64,000 bases of DNA, taken from contig OV050032.1 in NCBI GenBank assembly GCA_920105625.2, positions 72,211,879 to 72,275,878 on the forward strand, in the 5' to 3' direction. Positions 1-14,640 of this stretch are shown here, in pieces. A program made the position numbers and the translations under genes. This DNA comes from Clusia tigrina. Its lineage: Eukaryota > Arthropoda > Insecta > Diptera > Clusiidae. The number at the start of each line of letters is the position of its first letter. Position 1 is the stretch's first letter. The notes below the pieces were generated by a model. The model did no database searches. It was not told the origin of the DNA and worked only from the letters and a program-made list of their open reading frames with translations.

Positions 1-189
1 ATAACATCTTGAAATATTGTGACAATAAAGTACTCGTGCCTCTTGTCAATTAAAGTTATCGCTCATAGCTATGCTACCCTTGAGTCCCAAAATAAAAACA
101 CTAATAAAACTTCAAATGGCCGTAACTTCTATACGGTGCGTCCTACACCTGTCAAAGTTTGCAACAATCAAATGCTTGTAACTTTTTAG

Positions 190-3100
190 TGGAGCGTCAT
201 AAAATCTTGAAATTTTGTGACAACAAAGTACTCGAGCCTCTTATCAATTAAAGTTATCGCTCATAGGTATGCTACCCTGGAGTCCAAAATAAAACACTGA
301 TAAAACTACAAATGACCCTAACTTCTATACGATGCGTCCTACACCTATTAAAGTTTGCAACAATCAAATGCTTGTAGCTTTTTACTGGAGCGTCATAAAA
401 TCTTGAAATTATGTGACAATAAAGTACTCGTGCCTCTCATCAATTTAAGCTATCGCTCATAGCTATGCTACCCTGGAGTCCAAAATAAAACACTGATAAA
501 ACTGCAAATGACCTAACTTCTATACGGTGCGTCCTACCCCTATCAAAGTTTGCAACAATCAAATGCTTGCAACTTTTTACTGGAGCGTCATAAAATCTTG
601 AAATTTTGAGAGAATAAAGTACTCGTGCCTCTTATCAATTTAAACTATCGCTCATAGCTTTGCTACCCTTGAGTCACCAATCAAACACTGATAAAACTTC
701 AAATGGCCCTAACTTCTGCACGGTGCGGCCTGCACCTATCAGAGTTTGCAACTATCAAATGCTTGTAACTTTTTACTGGAGCATAATAAAATCTTGAAAT
801 TTTGTGCAATAAAGTACTCGTGCTTCTTGTCAATTTAAGCTATCGCTAATTGCTATCCTACCATTGAGTCCCAAATCAAACTCTGATAAAACTTCAAATG
901 GCCATAACTTCTGTACGGTGCGTCTTATACCTATCAAAGTTTGCAACAATCAAATGCTTGTAACTTTTTACTGGAGTGTCATAAAATTGAAATTCTGTGA
1001 CAATAAAGTACTCGTGCCTCTTGTCACTTTACGCTATCGCTCATAGCTATGCTACCCTTGATTCCCAAATAAAATACTGATAAAACTTCAAATGGCCGTA
1101 ACTTCTATACGGTGCGTCCTACACCTGTCAAAGTTTGCAACAATCAAATGCTTGCAACTTTTTAGTGGAGCGTCATAAAATCTTGAAATTTTGTGACAAT
1201 AAAGTACTCGTGCCTCTTGTCAATTTAAGCTATCGCTCATAGCTATGCTACCCTTGAGTCCCAAATCAAACACTGATAAATCTTCAAATGGCCCTAACTT
1301 CTACACGGTGCGGCCTACACCTATCAAAGTTTGAAACAATCAAATGCTTGTAACTTTTTACTGGAACGTCGTAAAATCTTGAGATATTGTGACAATAAAG
1401 TACTCGTGCCTCTTGTCAATTAAAGTTATCGCTTATAGCTATGCTACCCTTGAGTCCCAAATCAAACACTGATAAAACTTCAAACGGCCCTAACTTCTAC
1501 ACGGTGCGGCCTGCACCTATCAAAGTTTGCCACAATTAAATGCTTGTAACTTTTTACGGGAGCGTCATTAAACCTTGAAATTTTGTGACAATAAAGTACT
1601 CGTGGGTCTTGTCAATTTAAGCTGTCGCTCATAGCTTTGCTACTCTTGAGTCCCAAATCAAGCACTGACAAAACTTCAAATGTCCCTAAATTCTATATGG
1701 TGCGTCCTATACGTATCAAAGTTTGCAACAATCAAATGCTTCTAACTTTTTACAGGAGCGTCATAGAACCTTGAAATTTTGTGACAATAAAGTTCTCGTG
1801 CCTCTTATCAATTTAAGCTATCGCTCATAGCTATTCTACCCTTGAGTCCCAAATCAAACGCGGATAAAACTTCAAATGGCCCTAACTTCTATAAGGTGGG
1901 TCCTTTAAATATCAGAGTTTGCAACTATCAAATGCTTGTAACTTTTTACTGGAGCATAATAAAATCTTGAAATTTTGTGCAATAAAGTACTCGTGCTTCT
2001 TGTCAATTTAAGCTATCGCTAATAGCTATCCTACCATTGAGTCCCAAATCAAATTCTGATAAAACTTCAAATGGCCATAACTTCTGTACGGTGCGTCTTA
2101 TACCTATCAAAGTTTGCAACAATCAAATGCTTGTAACTTTTTACTGGAGTGTCATAAAATTGAAATTCTGTGACAATAAAGTACTTGTGCCTCTTGTCAC
2201 TTTACGCTATCGCTCATAGCTATGCTACCCTTGATTCCCAAATAAAATACTGATAAAACATCAAATGGCCCTAACTTCTATACGGTGTCTCCTATACCTA
2301 TCAAAGTTTGCAACAGTCAAATGCTTGGAACTTTTTAGTGTAGCGTCATAAAACCTTGAAATTTTGTGACAACAAAGTACTCGAGCCTCTTATCAATTAA
2401 AGTTATCGCTCATAGGTATGCTACCCTGGAGTCCAAAATAAAACACTGATAAAACTACAAATGACCCTAACTTCTATACGATGCGTCCTACACCTATTAA
2501 AGTTTGCAACAATCAAATGCTTGTAGCTTTTTACTGGAGCGTCATAAAATCTTGAAATTATGTGACAATAAAGTACTCGTGCCTCTCATCAATTTAAGCT
2601 ATCGCTAATAGCTATGCTACCCTGGAGTCCAAAATAAAACACTGATAAAACTGCAAATGACCTAACTTCTATACGGTGCGTCCTACCCCTATCAAAGTTT
2701 GCAACAATCAAATGCTTGCAACTTTTTACTGGAGCATCATAAAATCTTGAAATTTTGAGAGAATAAAGTACTCGTGCCTCTTATCAATTTAAACTATCGC
2801 TCATAGCTTTGCTACCCTTGAGTCACAAATCAAGCACTGATAAAACTTCAAATGGCCCTAACTTCTGCACGGTGCGGCCTGCACCTATCAGAGTTTGCTA
2901 CTATCAAATGCTTGTAACATTTTACTGGAGCATAATAAAATCTTGAAATTTTGTGCAATAAAGTACTCGTGCTTCTTGTCAATTTAAGCTATCGCTAATA
3001 GCTATCCTACCATTGAGTCCCAAATCAAACTCTGATAAAACTTCAAATGGCCATAACTTCTGTACGGTGCGTCTTATACCTATCAAAGTTTGCAACAATC

Positions 3101-4300
3101 AAATGCTTGTAACTTTTTACTGGAGTGTCATAAAATTGAAATTCTGTGACAATAAAGTACTCGTGCCTCTTGTCACTTTACGCTATCGCTCATAGCTATG
3201 CTACCCTTGATTCCCAAATAAAATACTGATAAAACATCAAATGGCCCTAACTTCTATACGGTGTGTCCTATACCTATCAAAGTTTGCAACAGTCAAATGC
3301 TTGTAACTTTTTAGTGTAGCGTCATAAAACCTTGAAATTTTGTGACAATAAAGTACTCGTGCGTCTTGTCAATTTAAGCTATCGCTCATAGCTATGCTAC
3401 CCTTGAGTCCCAAAGCAAACACTGATTAATCTTCAAATGGCCCTAAATTCTTTACGGTGCGTCCTATACCTATCAAAGTTTGAAACAATCAAATGCTTGT
3501 AACTTTCTACTGGAACGTCATAACATCTTGATATATTGTGACAATAAAGTACTCGTGCCTCTTGTCAATTAAAGTTATCGCTCATAGCTATGCTACCCTT
3601 GAGTCCCAAAATAAAAACACTAATAAAACTTCAAATGGCCGTAACTTCTATACGGTGCGTCCTACACCTGTCAAAGTTTGCAACAATCAAATGCTTGTAA
3701 CTTTTTAGTGGAGCGTCATAAAATCTTGAAATTTTGTGACAACAAAGTACTCGAGCCTCTTATCGATTAAAGTTATCGCTCATAGGTATGCTACCCTGGA
3801 GTCCAAAATAAAACACTGATAAAACTACAAATGACCCTAACTTCTATACGATGCGTCCTACACCTATTAAAGTTTGCAACAATCAAATGCTTGTAGCTTT
3901 TTACTGGAGCGTCATAAAATCTTGAAATTATGTGACAATAAAGTACTCGTGCCTCTCATCAATTTAAGCTATCGCTCATAGCTATGCTACCCTGGAGTCC
4001 AAAATAAAACACTGATAAAACTGCAAATGACCTAACTTCTATACGGTGCGTCCTACCCCTATCAAAGTTTGCAACAATCAAATGCTTGCAACTTTTTACT
4101 GGAGCGTCATAAAATCTTGAAATTTTGAGAGAATAAAGTACTCGTGCCTCTTATCAATTTAAACTATCGCTCATAGCTTTGCTACCCTTGAGTCACAAAT
4201 CAAACACTGATAAAACTTCAAATGGCCCTAACTTCTACACGGTGCGGCCTGCACCTATCAAAGTTTGCCACAATCAAATGCTTGTTACTTTTTACTGGAG
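190..4300. repeat. Higher-order block repeats at the start of array 1
   Basis: A block containing the rare variant TCATAGGTATGCTACCCTGG occurs at about 261, 2,410 and 3,780 (offsets 2,149 and 1,370). A downstream variant block occurs at 864, 2,037 and 3,013 (offsets 1,173 and 976). The first 180 bases of the window also match the stretch beginning near 3,520. The multi-monomer period is therefore irregular, as expected from repeated unequal exchange rather than one regular higher-order unit. A further copy of the TCATAGG block lies near 22,700. Confidence 0.8.
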
Positions 4301-5509
4301 CGTCATAAAATCTTGAAATTTTGTGAGAATAAAGTACTCGTGCCTCTTATCAATTTAAACTATCGCTCATAGCTATGCTACCCTTGAGTCCAAAATCAAA
4401 CACTGATAAAACTTCAAATGTCCCTATATTCTATACGGTGCGACCTATACCTATTAAAGTTTGCAACAATCAAATGCTTCGAACTTTTTACTGGAGCGTC
4501 ATCAAACCTTAAATTTTGTGACAATAAATAACTCGTGCCTCTAGTTAATTTAAGCAATCGCTCATAGCTATTCTACCCATGAGTCCCAAATCAAACACTG
4601 ATAAAACTTCAAATGGCCCTAACTTCTATACTGTCCGTCCTACACCTATTAAAGTTTGCAACAATCAAATGCTTGTAACTTTTTACTGGAGCGTAATAAA
4701 ATCTTGAAATTTTGTAACAATAAAGTACTCGTGCTTCTTGTCAATTTAAGCTATCGCTCATAGCTATGCTACCATTGAGTCCCAAATCAAACACTGATAA
4801 AACTTCAAATAGCCCTAATTTCTATACTGTGCTTCCTATACCTATCAAAGTTTGCAACAATCAAATGCTTGTAATTTTTTACTGGAGCGTCATAAAATCT
4901 TGAAATTTCGTGACAAGAATATACTCGAGCCTCTTGTCAATTAAGGTTATCGCTCATAGCTATGCTACCCATTTATCCAAAATAAAACACTGATAAATCT
5001 TCAAATGGCCCTAACTTCTATACGGTGCGTCCTACACCTATCAAAGTTTGCAACAATCAAATGCTTGTAACTTTTTACTGGAGCGTCATAAATTCTTGAA
5101 ATTTTGTGACAATTATGTACTCGTGCCCCTTATCAATTTAAGCTATCGCTCATAGCTCTGCTAACCTTGAGTCCCAAATCAAACACTGATAAAACTTCAA
5201 ATGGCCCTAACTTCTATACGGTGCATCCTACACCTATCAAAGTTTGCAACAATCAAATGCTTGTAAGTTTTTACTGGAGCGTCATAAAATCTTGAAATTT
5301 AGTGACAATAAAGTACTCGAGCATCTTGTCAATTAAAGTTATCGCTCATAGCTATGCTACCCTTGAGTCCCAAAACAAACACTGATAAAACTTCAAATGG
5401 CCCTAACTTCTATACGGCGCGTCCTACACTTATCAAAGTTTGCCACAATCAAATGATTTTAACACTTTACTGGAGCGTTCTCCACCTATCAAAGTTGCAA
5501 CAATCAAAT

Positions 5510-5565
5510 GCTTGTAACTTTTTACTGGAGCGTCATAGCTTGTAACTTTTTACTGGAGCGTCATA
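5510..5565. repeat. 28-bp tandem duplication inside one monomer
   Basis: The 28 bases at 5,510-5,537, beginning GCTTGTAACTTTTTACTGG, are immediately repeated at 5,538-5,565, lengthening this monomer. I saw no other monomer with this duplication. Confidence 0.9.
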
Positions 5566-7909
5566 AAATATTGAAATTTTGTGACAATAAAGTCTTCGTG
5601 CCTCTTGTCAAGCTATCGCTCATAGCTATGCTACCCTTGAGTCCCAAATCAAACTCTGACAAAACTTCAAATAGCCCTAACTACTGTACGGTGCGTCCTC
5701 TACCTAGCAAAGTTTGCAACAATCAAATGCTTGTTGCTTTTTACTGGAACGTCATAAAACCTTGAAATTTTGTGACAATAAAGTACTCGTGCCTCTTGTC
5801 ACTTTTCGCTATCGCTCATAGCTATGCTACCCTTGATTCCCAAATAAAACACTGATAAAACTTCAAATGCACCTAACTTCTATACGGTGCGTCCTATACC
5901 TATCAAAGTTTGCTTCAATCAAATGCTTGTAACTTTTTACTGGAGATCCATAAAACCTTGAAATTTTGTGACAATAAAGAACTCTTGCGTCTTGTCAATT
6001 TAAACTGTCGCTCATACCTATGCTTCCCTTGAGTCCCAAATCAAACACTGATAAAACTTCAAATGGCCCTAAATTCTATACGGTGCGTCCTATACATATC
6101 AATGTTTGCAACAATCAAATGCTTGTAACTTTTTACTGGAGCGTCATAAAACCTTGAAATTTTGTGACAATAAAGTACTCGTGCCTCTTGTCACTTTTCG
6201 CTAGCGCTCATAGCTATGCTTCCCTTGATTCCCAAATAAAACACTAATAAAACTTCAAATGACCCTAACTTCTATACGGTGCGTCCATTACCTATCAAAG
6301 TTTGCAATAATCAAATGCTTGTAACTTTTTACTGGAGCGTCATAAAATCTGGAAATATTGCATAATAAAGTACTCGTGCCTCTTGTCAATTAAAGTTATC
6401 GCTCATAGCTATGCTACCCTTGAGTCCCAAATCAAACTCTGATAAAACTTCAAATGGCCCTAACTTATATACAGTGCGTCCTACACCTATCAAAGTTTGC
6501 CACAATCAAATGCTTTTAACACTTTAATGGAGCGTTCTACACCTATCAAAGTTGCAACAATCAAATGCTTGTAACTTTTTACTGGAGCGTCATAAAATAT
6601 TGAAATTTTGTGACAATAAAGTCCTCGTGCCTCCGTTCAATTTAAGCTATCGCTCATAGCTATGCTACCTTTGAGTCCCAAATCAAACTCTGATAAAACT
6701 TCAAATAGCCCTAACTTCTGTACGGTGCGTCTTATACCTATCAAAGTTTGCCACAATCCAATGCTTGTAACTTTTTACTGGAGCGTCATAAAACCTTGAA
6801 ATTTTGTGACAATAAAGTACTCGTGCCTCTTGTCACTTTACGCTACCGCTCATAGCTATGCTACCCTTGATTCCCAACTAAAACACTGATAAAACTTCAA
6901 ATAGCCCTAACTTCTATACGGTGTGTCCTATACCTAACGAAGTTTGCAACAATCAAATGCGTGTAACTTTTTACTGGAGCGTCATAGAGCATTGAAATTT
7001 TGTGACAATAAAGTGCTCGTGCGTCTTGTCAATTTAAGCTTTCGCTCATAGCTATGCTACCCTTGAGTCCCAAAATCAAACACTGATAAAACTTCAAATG
7101 GCCCTAATTTCTATACGGTCTGTCCTACACCTATCAAAGTTTGCAGCAATCAAATGCTTGTAACTTTTTAGGGGAGCGTCATAAACCCTTGAAATTTTGT
7201 GACAATAAAGTACTCGTGGTCTTGTCAATTTAAGCTGTCGCTTATAGCTATGCTACCATTGAGTCCCATATTAAACACTGATAAAACTTCAAATGGCCCT
7301 AATTTCTATAATGTGAGTCCTATACCTCTCAAAGTTTGCAACATTGAAAGGCTTGCAACTTTTTACTGGAGCGTCATAAAATCATGAAATTTTGTGACAA
7401 TAAAGTACTCGAGCCTCTTGTCAATTAAAGTTATCGCTCATAGCTATACTGCTATACTCCCAAAACAAACACTGATAAAACTTCAAATGGTCCTAACTTC
7501 TATACGGCGCGTCCTACACCTATCAAAGTTTGCCACAATCAAATGCTTTTAACACCTTACTGGAAAATTCTCCACCTATCAAAGTTGCAACAATCAAATG
7601 CTTAAAACTTTTTTCTGGAGCCTCATAAAATATTGAAATTTTATGACAATAAAGTCTTCGTGCCTCTTGTCAAGCTATCGCTCATAGCTATGCTACCCTT
7701 GAGTCCCAAATCAAACTCTGATAAAACTTCAAATAGCCCTAACTTCTGTACAGGGTGTCCTATACCTAGCAAAGTTTGCAACAATCAAATGCTTGCAACT
7801 TTTTACTGGAGCGTCATAAAACCTTGAAATTTTGTGACAATAAAGTACTCGTGCCTCTTGTCACTTTTCGCTATCGCTCATAGCTATGCTACCCTTAATT
7901 CTCAAATAA

Positions 7910-10465
7910 AACTCTGATAAAACTTCAAATAGCCCTAACTTCTGTACGGTGCGTATTATACCTATCAAAGTTTGCCACAATCAAATGCTTGTAACTTTTT
8001 ACTGGAGCGTCATAAAACCTTGAAATTTTGTGACAATAAAGTACTCGTGCCTCTTGTCACTTTACGCTACCGCTCATAGCTATGCTACCCTTGATTCCCA
8101 ACTAAAACACTGATAAAACTTCATATGGCCGTAACTTGTATACGGTGTGTCCTATACCTAACGAAGTTTGCAACAATCAAATGCGTGTAACTTTTTACTG
8201 GAGCGTCATAGAGCATTGAAATTTTGTGACAATAAAGTGCTCGTGCGTCTTGTCAATTTAAGCTGTCGCTTATAGCTATGCTACCATTGACTCCCATATT
8301 AAACACTGATAAAACTTCAAATGGCCCTAATTTCTATAATGTGAGTCCTATACCTCTCAAAGTTTGCAACATTGAAAGGCTTGCAACTTTTTACTGGAGC
8401 GTCATAAAATCATGAAATTTTGTGACAATAAAGTACTCGAGCCTCTTTTCAATTAAAGTTATCGCTCATAGCTATACTGCTATACTCCCAAAACAAACAC
8501 TGATAAAACTTCAAATGGTAGTAACTTCTATACGGCGCGTCCTACACCTATCAAAGTTTGCGACAATCAAATGCTTTTAACACCTTACTGGAAAATTCTC
8601 CACCTATCAAAGTTGCAACAATCAAATGCTTAAAACTTTTTTCTGGAGCGTCATAAAATATTGAAATTTTATGACAATAAAGTATTCGTGCCTCTTGTCA
8701 AGCTATCGCTCATAGCTATGCTACCCTTGAGTCCCAAATCAAACTCTGATAAAACTTCAAATAGCCCTAACTTCTGTACGGGGTGTCCTATACCTAGCAA
8801 AGTTCGCAACAATCAAATGTTTGTAACTTTTTACTGGAGCGTCATAAAACCTTGAAATTTTGTGACAATAAAGTACTCGTGTCTCTTGTCACTTTTCGCT
8901 ATCGCTCATAGCTATGCTACCCTTAATTCTCAAATAAAACACTGATAAAACTTCAAATGGCCCTAACTTCTATACGGTGCGTCCTATACCTATCAATGTT
9001 TGCAACAATCAAATGCTTGTAACTTTTTACTGGAGCGTCATAAAATATTAAAATTTTGAGACAATATAGTGCTCGTGCCTTTTATCAATTTAAGCTATCG
9101 CTCATAGCTATGCTACCATTGAGTCCCAAAACCAACACTAATAAAACTTCAAATGGCCCGAACTTCTATACGGTGCGTCCTACACCTATCAAAGTTTGCA
9201 ATAATCAAATGTTTGTAACTTTTTACTGGAGCGTCATAAAATCTGGAAATATTGTGACAATAAAGTACTCGTGCCTCTTGTCAATTAAAGTTATTGCTCA
9301 TAGCTATGCTACCCTTGAGTCCCAAATCAAACTCTGATAAAACTTCAAATGACCCTAGCTTCTATACGGTGCGTCCTACATCTATGAAAGTTTGCCACAA
9401 TCAAATGCTTTTAACACTTTACTGAGCGTTCTACACCTATCAAAGTTGCAACAATCATATGCTTGTAACTTTTTAATGGAGCGTCATAGAATATTGAAAT
9501 TTTGTGACAATAAAGTACTCGTGCCTCTTGTCACTTTACGCTATCGCTCATAGCTATGCTACCCTTGATTCCCAACTAAAACACTGATAAATCTTAAAAT
9601 GGCCCTAACTTCTATACGGTTTTCTATACACAACAAAGTTTGCAACAATCAAATGCGTGTAACTTTTTACTGGAGCGTCATAAAGCCTTGAAATTTTGTG
9701 ACAATAAAGTACTCGTGCGTCTTGTCAATTTAAGTTGTCGCTCATAGCTATGCTACCATTGAGTCCCATATGAAACACTGATAAAACTTCACATGGCCCT
9801 AATTTCTATACTGTGCGTCCTATACCTATCAAAGTTTGCAACATTGATATACTTGTAACTTTTTACTGGAGCGTCATAAAACCTTAAATTTTGTGACAAT
9901 AAATAACTCGTGCCTCTAGTTAATTTAAGCAATCGCTCAAAGCTATTCTACCCATGAGTCCCAAATCAAACACTGGTAAAACTTCAAATGGCCCTAACTT
10001 CTATACTGTCCGTCCTACACCTATTAAAGTTGGCAACAATCAAATACTTGTAACTTTTTACTGGAGCGTCATAAAATCTTAAAATTTTGTGACAATAAAG
10101 AACTCGTGCTTCTTGTCAATTTAAGCTATCGCTCATAGCTATGCTACCACTGAGTCCCAAGTCAAACACTGATAAAATTACAAATAGCCCTAATTTCTAT
10201 ACTGTGCGTCCTATACCTATAAAAGTTTGCTACATTGAAATGCTTGTAACTTTTTACTGGAGCGTCATAAATCTTGAAATTTTGTGACAATAAAGTACTC
10301 GTGCTTCTTGTCAATTTAAGCTATCGCTCATAGCTATGCTACACTGGAGTCCAAAATAAAACACTGATAAAACTGCAAATGACCTAGCTTCTATACGGTG
10401 CGTCCTACCCCTATCAAAGTTTGCAACATTGAAATGCTTGTAACTTTTTACTGGAGCGTCATAAA
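7910..10465. repeat. ~2.5-kb satellite block, copy 1 of 3
   Basis: This run of monomers, recognisable by rare variants such as CATATGGCCGTAACTTGTAT and the sequence with CTATACTGCTATACTCCC, reappears at about 14,845-17,400 (offset 6,936 measured at 9,056/15,992) and again at 18,716-21,268. Copies differ by only scattered changes over the stretches compared. The block ends just before the CTCTTTTTTTATTTTATTTA insertion near 10,500. Confidence 0.8.
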
Positions 10466-13268
10466 ATCATTAAATATTGTGACAATAAAGTACTCGTGCC
10501 TCTTTTTTTATTTTATTTATTAAAGTTATCGCTCATAGCTATGCTACCCTTGAGTCCCAAATCAAACTCTGATAAAACTTCAAATGACCCTAGCTTCTAT
10601 ACGGTGCGTCCTACATCTATGAAAGTTTGCCACAATCAAATGCTTTTAACACTTTACCTGAGCGTTCTACACCTATCAAAGTTGCAACAATCATATGTTT
10701 GTAACTTTTTAATGGAGCGTCATAGAATATTGAAATTTTGTGACAATAAAGTACTCGTGCCTCTTGTCACTTTACGCTATCGCTCATAGCTATGCTACCC
10801 TTGATTCCCAACTAAAACACTGATAAATCTTAAAATGGCCCTAACTTCTATACGGTTTTCTATACCTAACAAAGTTTGCAACAATCAAATGCTTGTAACT
10901 TTTTACTGGAGCGTAATAAAATCTTGAAATTTTGTAACAATAAAGTACTCGAGCCTCTTGTCAATTTCAGCTATCGCTCAAAGCTATGCTACCCTTGAGT
11001 CCCAAATCAAATACTGATAAAACTTCAAATGGCCCTAACTTCTATACGGTACGTCCTACCTATCAGAGTCTGCAACATACAAATGCTTGTAACTTTTTAC
11101 TGGAGCGTCATAAAACCTTGAAATTTTGTAACAATAAAGTATTCGAGCCTCTTGTCAATTTAAGCTATCGCTCAAAGCTATGCTACCCTTGAGTCCCAAT
11201 TCAAACACTGATAAAACTTCAAATGGCCCTAACTTCTATACGGTACGTCCTACCTATCAGAGTCTGCAACATACAAATGCTTGTAACTTTTTACTGGAGC
11301 GTCATAAAACCTTGAAATTTTGTAACAATAAAGTATTCGAGCCTCTTGTCAATTTAAGCTATCGCTCAAAGCTATGCTACCCTTGAGTCCCAATTCAAAC
11401 ACTGATAAAACTTCAAACGGCCCTAACTTATATACGGTATGTCCTACACCTATCAAAGTTTGCAACATACAAATGCTTGTAACTTTTTCTGGAGCGTCCT
11501 AAAACTTTGAAATTTTGTAACAATAAAGTACTCGAGACTCTTTTAAATTTAAGCTATCGCTCAAAGCTATGCTACCCTTGAGTCCCAAATCAAACACTGA
11601 TAAAACTTCAAATGGCCCTAACTTCTATAAGGTACGTCCTACACCTATCAAAGTTTGCAACATTGATATACTTGTAACTTTTTACTGGAGCGTCATAAAA
11701 CCTTAAATTTTGTGACAATAAATAACTCGTGCCTCTAGTTAATTTAAGCAATCGCTCAAAGCTATTCTACCCATGAGTCCCAAATCAAACACTGGTAAAA
11801 CTTCAAATGGCCCTAACTTCTATACTGTCCGTCCTACACCTATTAAAGTTGGCAACAATCAAATACTTGTAACTTTTTACTGGAGCGTCATAAAATCTTG
11901 AAATTTTGTAACAATAAAGTACTCGTGCTTCTTGTCAATTTAAGCTATCGCTCATAGCTATGCTACCACTGAGTCCCAAATCAAACACTGATAAAATTAC
12001 AAATAGCCCTAATTTCTATACTGTGCGTCCTATACCTATAAAAGTTTGCTACATTGAAATGCTTGTAACTTTTTACTGGAGCGTCATAAATCTTGAAATT
12101 TTGTGACAATAAAGTACTCGTGCTTCTTGTCAATTTAAGCTATCGCTCATAGCTATGCTACACTGGAGTCCAAAATAAAACACTGATAAAACTGCAAATG
12201 ACCTAGCTTCTATACGGTGCGTCCTACCCCTATCAAAGTTTGCAACATTGAAATGCTTGTAACTTTTTACTGGAGCGTCATAAAATCATTAAATATTGTG
12301 ACAATAAAGTACTCGTGCCTCTTTTTTTATTTTATTTATTAAAGTTATCGCTCATAGCTATGCTACCCTTGAGTCCCAAATCAAACTCTGATAAAACTTC
12401 AAATGACCCTAGCTTCTATACGGTGCGTCCTACATCTATGAAAGTTTGCCACAATCAAATGCTTTTAACACTTTACCTGAGCGTTCTACACCTATCAAAG
12501 TTGCAACAATCATATGTTTGTAACTTTTTAATGGAGCGTCATAGAATATTGAAATTTTGTGACAATAAAGTACTCGTGCCTCTTGTCACTTTACGCTATC
12601 GCTCATAGCTATGCTACCCTTGATTCCCAACTAAAACACTGATAAATCTTAAAATGGCCCTAACTTCTATACGGTTTTCTATACCTAACAAAGTTTGCAA
12701 CAATCAAATGCTTGTAACTTTTTACTGGAGCGTAATAAAATCTTGAAATTTTGTAACAATAAAGTACTCGAGCCTCTTGTCAATTTCAGCTATCGCTCAA
12801 AGCTATGCTACCCTTGAGTCCCAAATCAAATACTGATAAAACTTCAAATGGCCCTAACTTCTATACGGTACGTCCTACCTATCAGAGTCTGCAACATACA
12901 AATGCTTGTAACTTTTTACTGGAGCGTCATAAAACCTTGAAATTTTGTAACAATAAAGTATTCGAGCCTCTTGTCAATTTAAGCTATCGCTCAAAGCTAT
13001 GCTACCCTTGAGTCCCAATTCAAACACTGATAAAACTTCAAACGGCCCTAACTTATATACGGTATGTCCTACACCTATCAAAGTTTGCAACATACAAATG
13101 CTTGTAACTTTTTCTGGAGCGTCCTAAAACTTTGAAATTTTGTAACAATAAAGTACTCGAGACTCTTTTAAATTTAAGCTATCGCTCAAAGCTATGCTAC
13201 CCTTGAGTCCCAAATCAAACACTGATAAAACTTCAAATGGCCCTAACTTCTATAAGGTACGTCCTACA
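9824..13268. repeat. Tandem duplication of ~1,819 bp with one-monomer length difference
   Basis: The stretch 9,824-11,642 is followed directly by a second copy at 11,643-13,268 (offset 1,819, measured at 10,496/12,315 and 10,986/12,805). Copy 1 has two near-identical adjacent monomers (10,986-11,179 and 11,180-11,373) where copy 2 has one, so copy 2 is shorter by about 193 bp. Both copies carry the same odd T/A-rich insertion (10,500-10,521 and 12,319-12,340). Confidence 0.85.
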
Positions 13269-14640
13269 CCTATCAAAGTTTGCAACATACAAAACCTTGT
13301 ATCTTTTTACTGGAGCGTCATAAAACCTTGAAATTTTCTAACAATAAAGTACTCGAGCCTCTTGTCAATTTAAGCTATCGCTCAAAGCGATGCTACCCTT
13401 GAGTCCCAAATCAAACACTGATAAAATTTCAAATGGTCCTAACATCTATACGGTACGTCCTACACCTATCAAAGTTGGCAACATACAAATGCTTGTAACT
13501 TTTTACTGGAGCGTCATAAAACCTTGAAATTTTGTAACAATAAAGTACTCGAGCCTCTTGTCAATTTAAGCTATCGCTCAAAGCTATGCTACCCTTGAGT
13601 CCCAAATCAAACACTGATAAACCTTCAGATGGTTTTAACTTCTATACGGTACGTCCTACACCTATCAAAGTTTGCAACATACAAATGCTTGTAACTTTTT
13701 ACTGGAGCGTCATAAAACCTTGAAATTTTGTAACAATAAAGTACTCGAGCCTCTTGTCAATTTAAGCTATCGCTCAAAGCTATGCTACCCTTGAGTCCCA
13801 AATCCAACACTGATAAGACTTCAAATGGCCCTAACTTCTATACGGTACGTCCTACACCTATCAAAGTTTGCAACATAGAAATGCATGTAACTTTTTACTG
13901 AAGCGTCATAAAACCTTGAAATTTTGTAACAATAAAGTACTGGAGCCTCTTGTCAATTAAAGCTATCGCTCAAAGCTATGCTACCCTTGAGTCCCAAATC
14001 GAACACTGATAAAACTTCAAATGGCCCTAACTTCTATACGGTACGTCCTACACCTATTAAAGTTTGCAACATACAAATGCTTGTAACTTTTTACTGGAGA
14101 GTCATAAAACTTTGAAATTTTGTAGCAATAAAGTACTCGAGCCTCTTGTCAATTTAAGCTATCGCAAATAGCTATGCTACCATTGAGTCCAAAATCAAAC
14201 ACTGATAAAACTTCAAATAGCCCTAACTTCTATACGGTGCATCCTACACCTATCAAAGTTTGCAAAAATCAAATGCTTGTAAGTTTTTACTGGAGCGTCA
14301 TAAAATCTTGAAATTTAGTGACAATAAAGTACTCGAGCTTCTTATCAATTTAAGCTCTCGCTCATATCTATGCTACCATTGAGTACTAAATGAAACACTG
14401 ATAAAACTTCACATGCCCCTAATTTCTATACTTTGCGTCCTATACCTATCAAAGTTTGCAACATTGAAATGCTTGTAACTTTTTACTGGAGCGTCATAAA
14501 ATCATTAAATTTTGTGACAATAAAGTACTCGTGCCTCTTGTCAATTAAAGTTATCGCTCATAGCTATGCTACCCTTGAGTCCCAAATCAAACTCTGATAA
14601 AACTTCAAATGGCCCTAACTTATGTACGGTGCGTCCTACA

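Noticed and set aside
5354..5765. Open frames of 60-133 codons throughout the satellite, all with similar N-termini (MLPLSPKSN...), e.g. 58,787-59,188
   Set aside because: The monomer is about 65 x 3 bases, so a frame open in one monomer often continues into the next. Lengths and frames vary with every indel, starts are not kept, and no domain is visible. These are by-products of the repeat.
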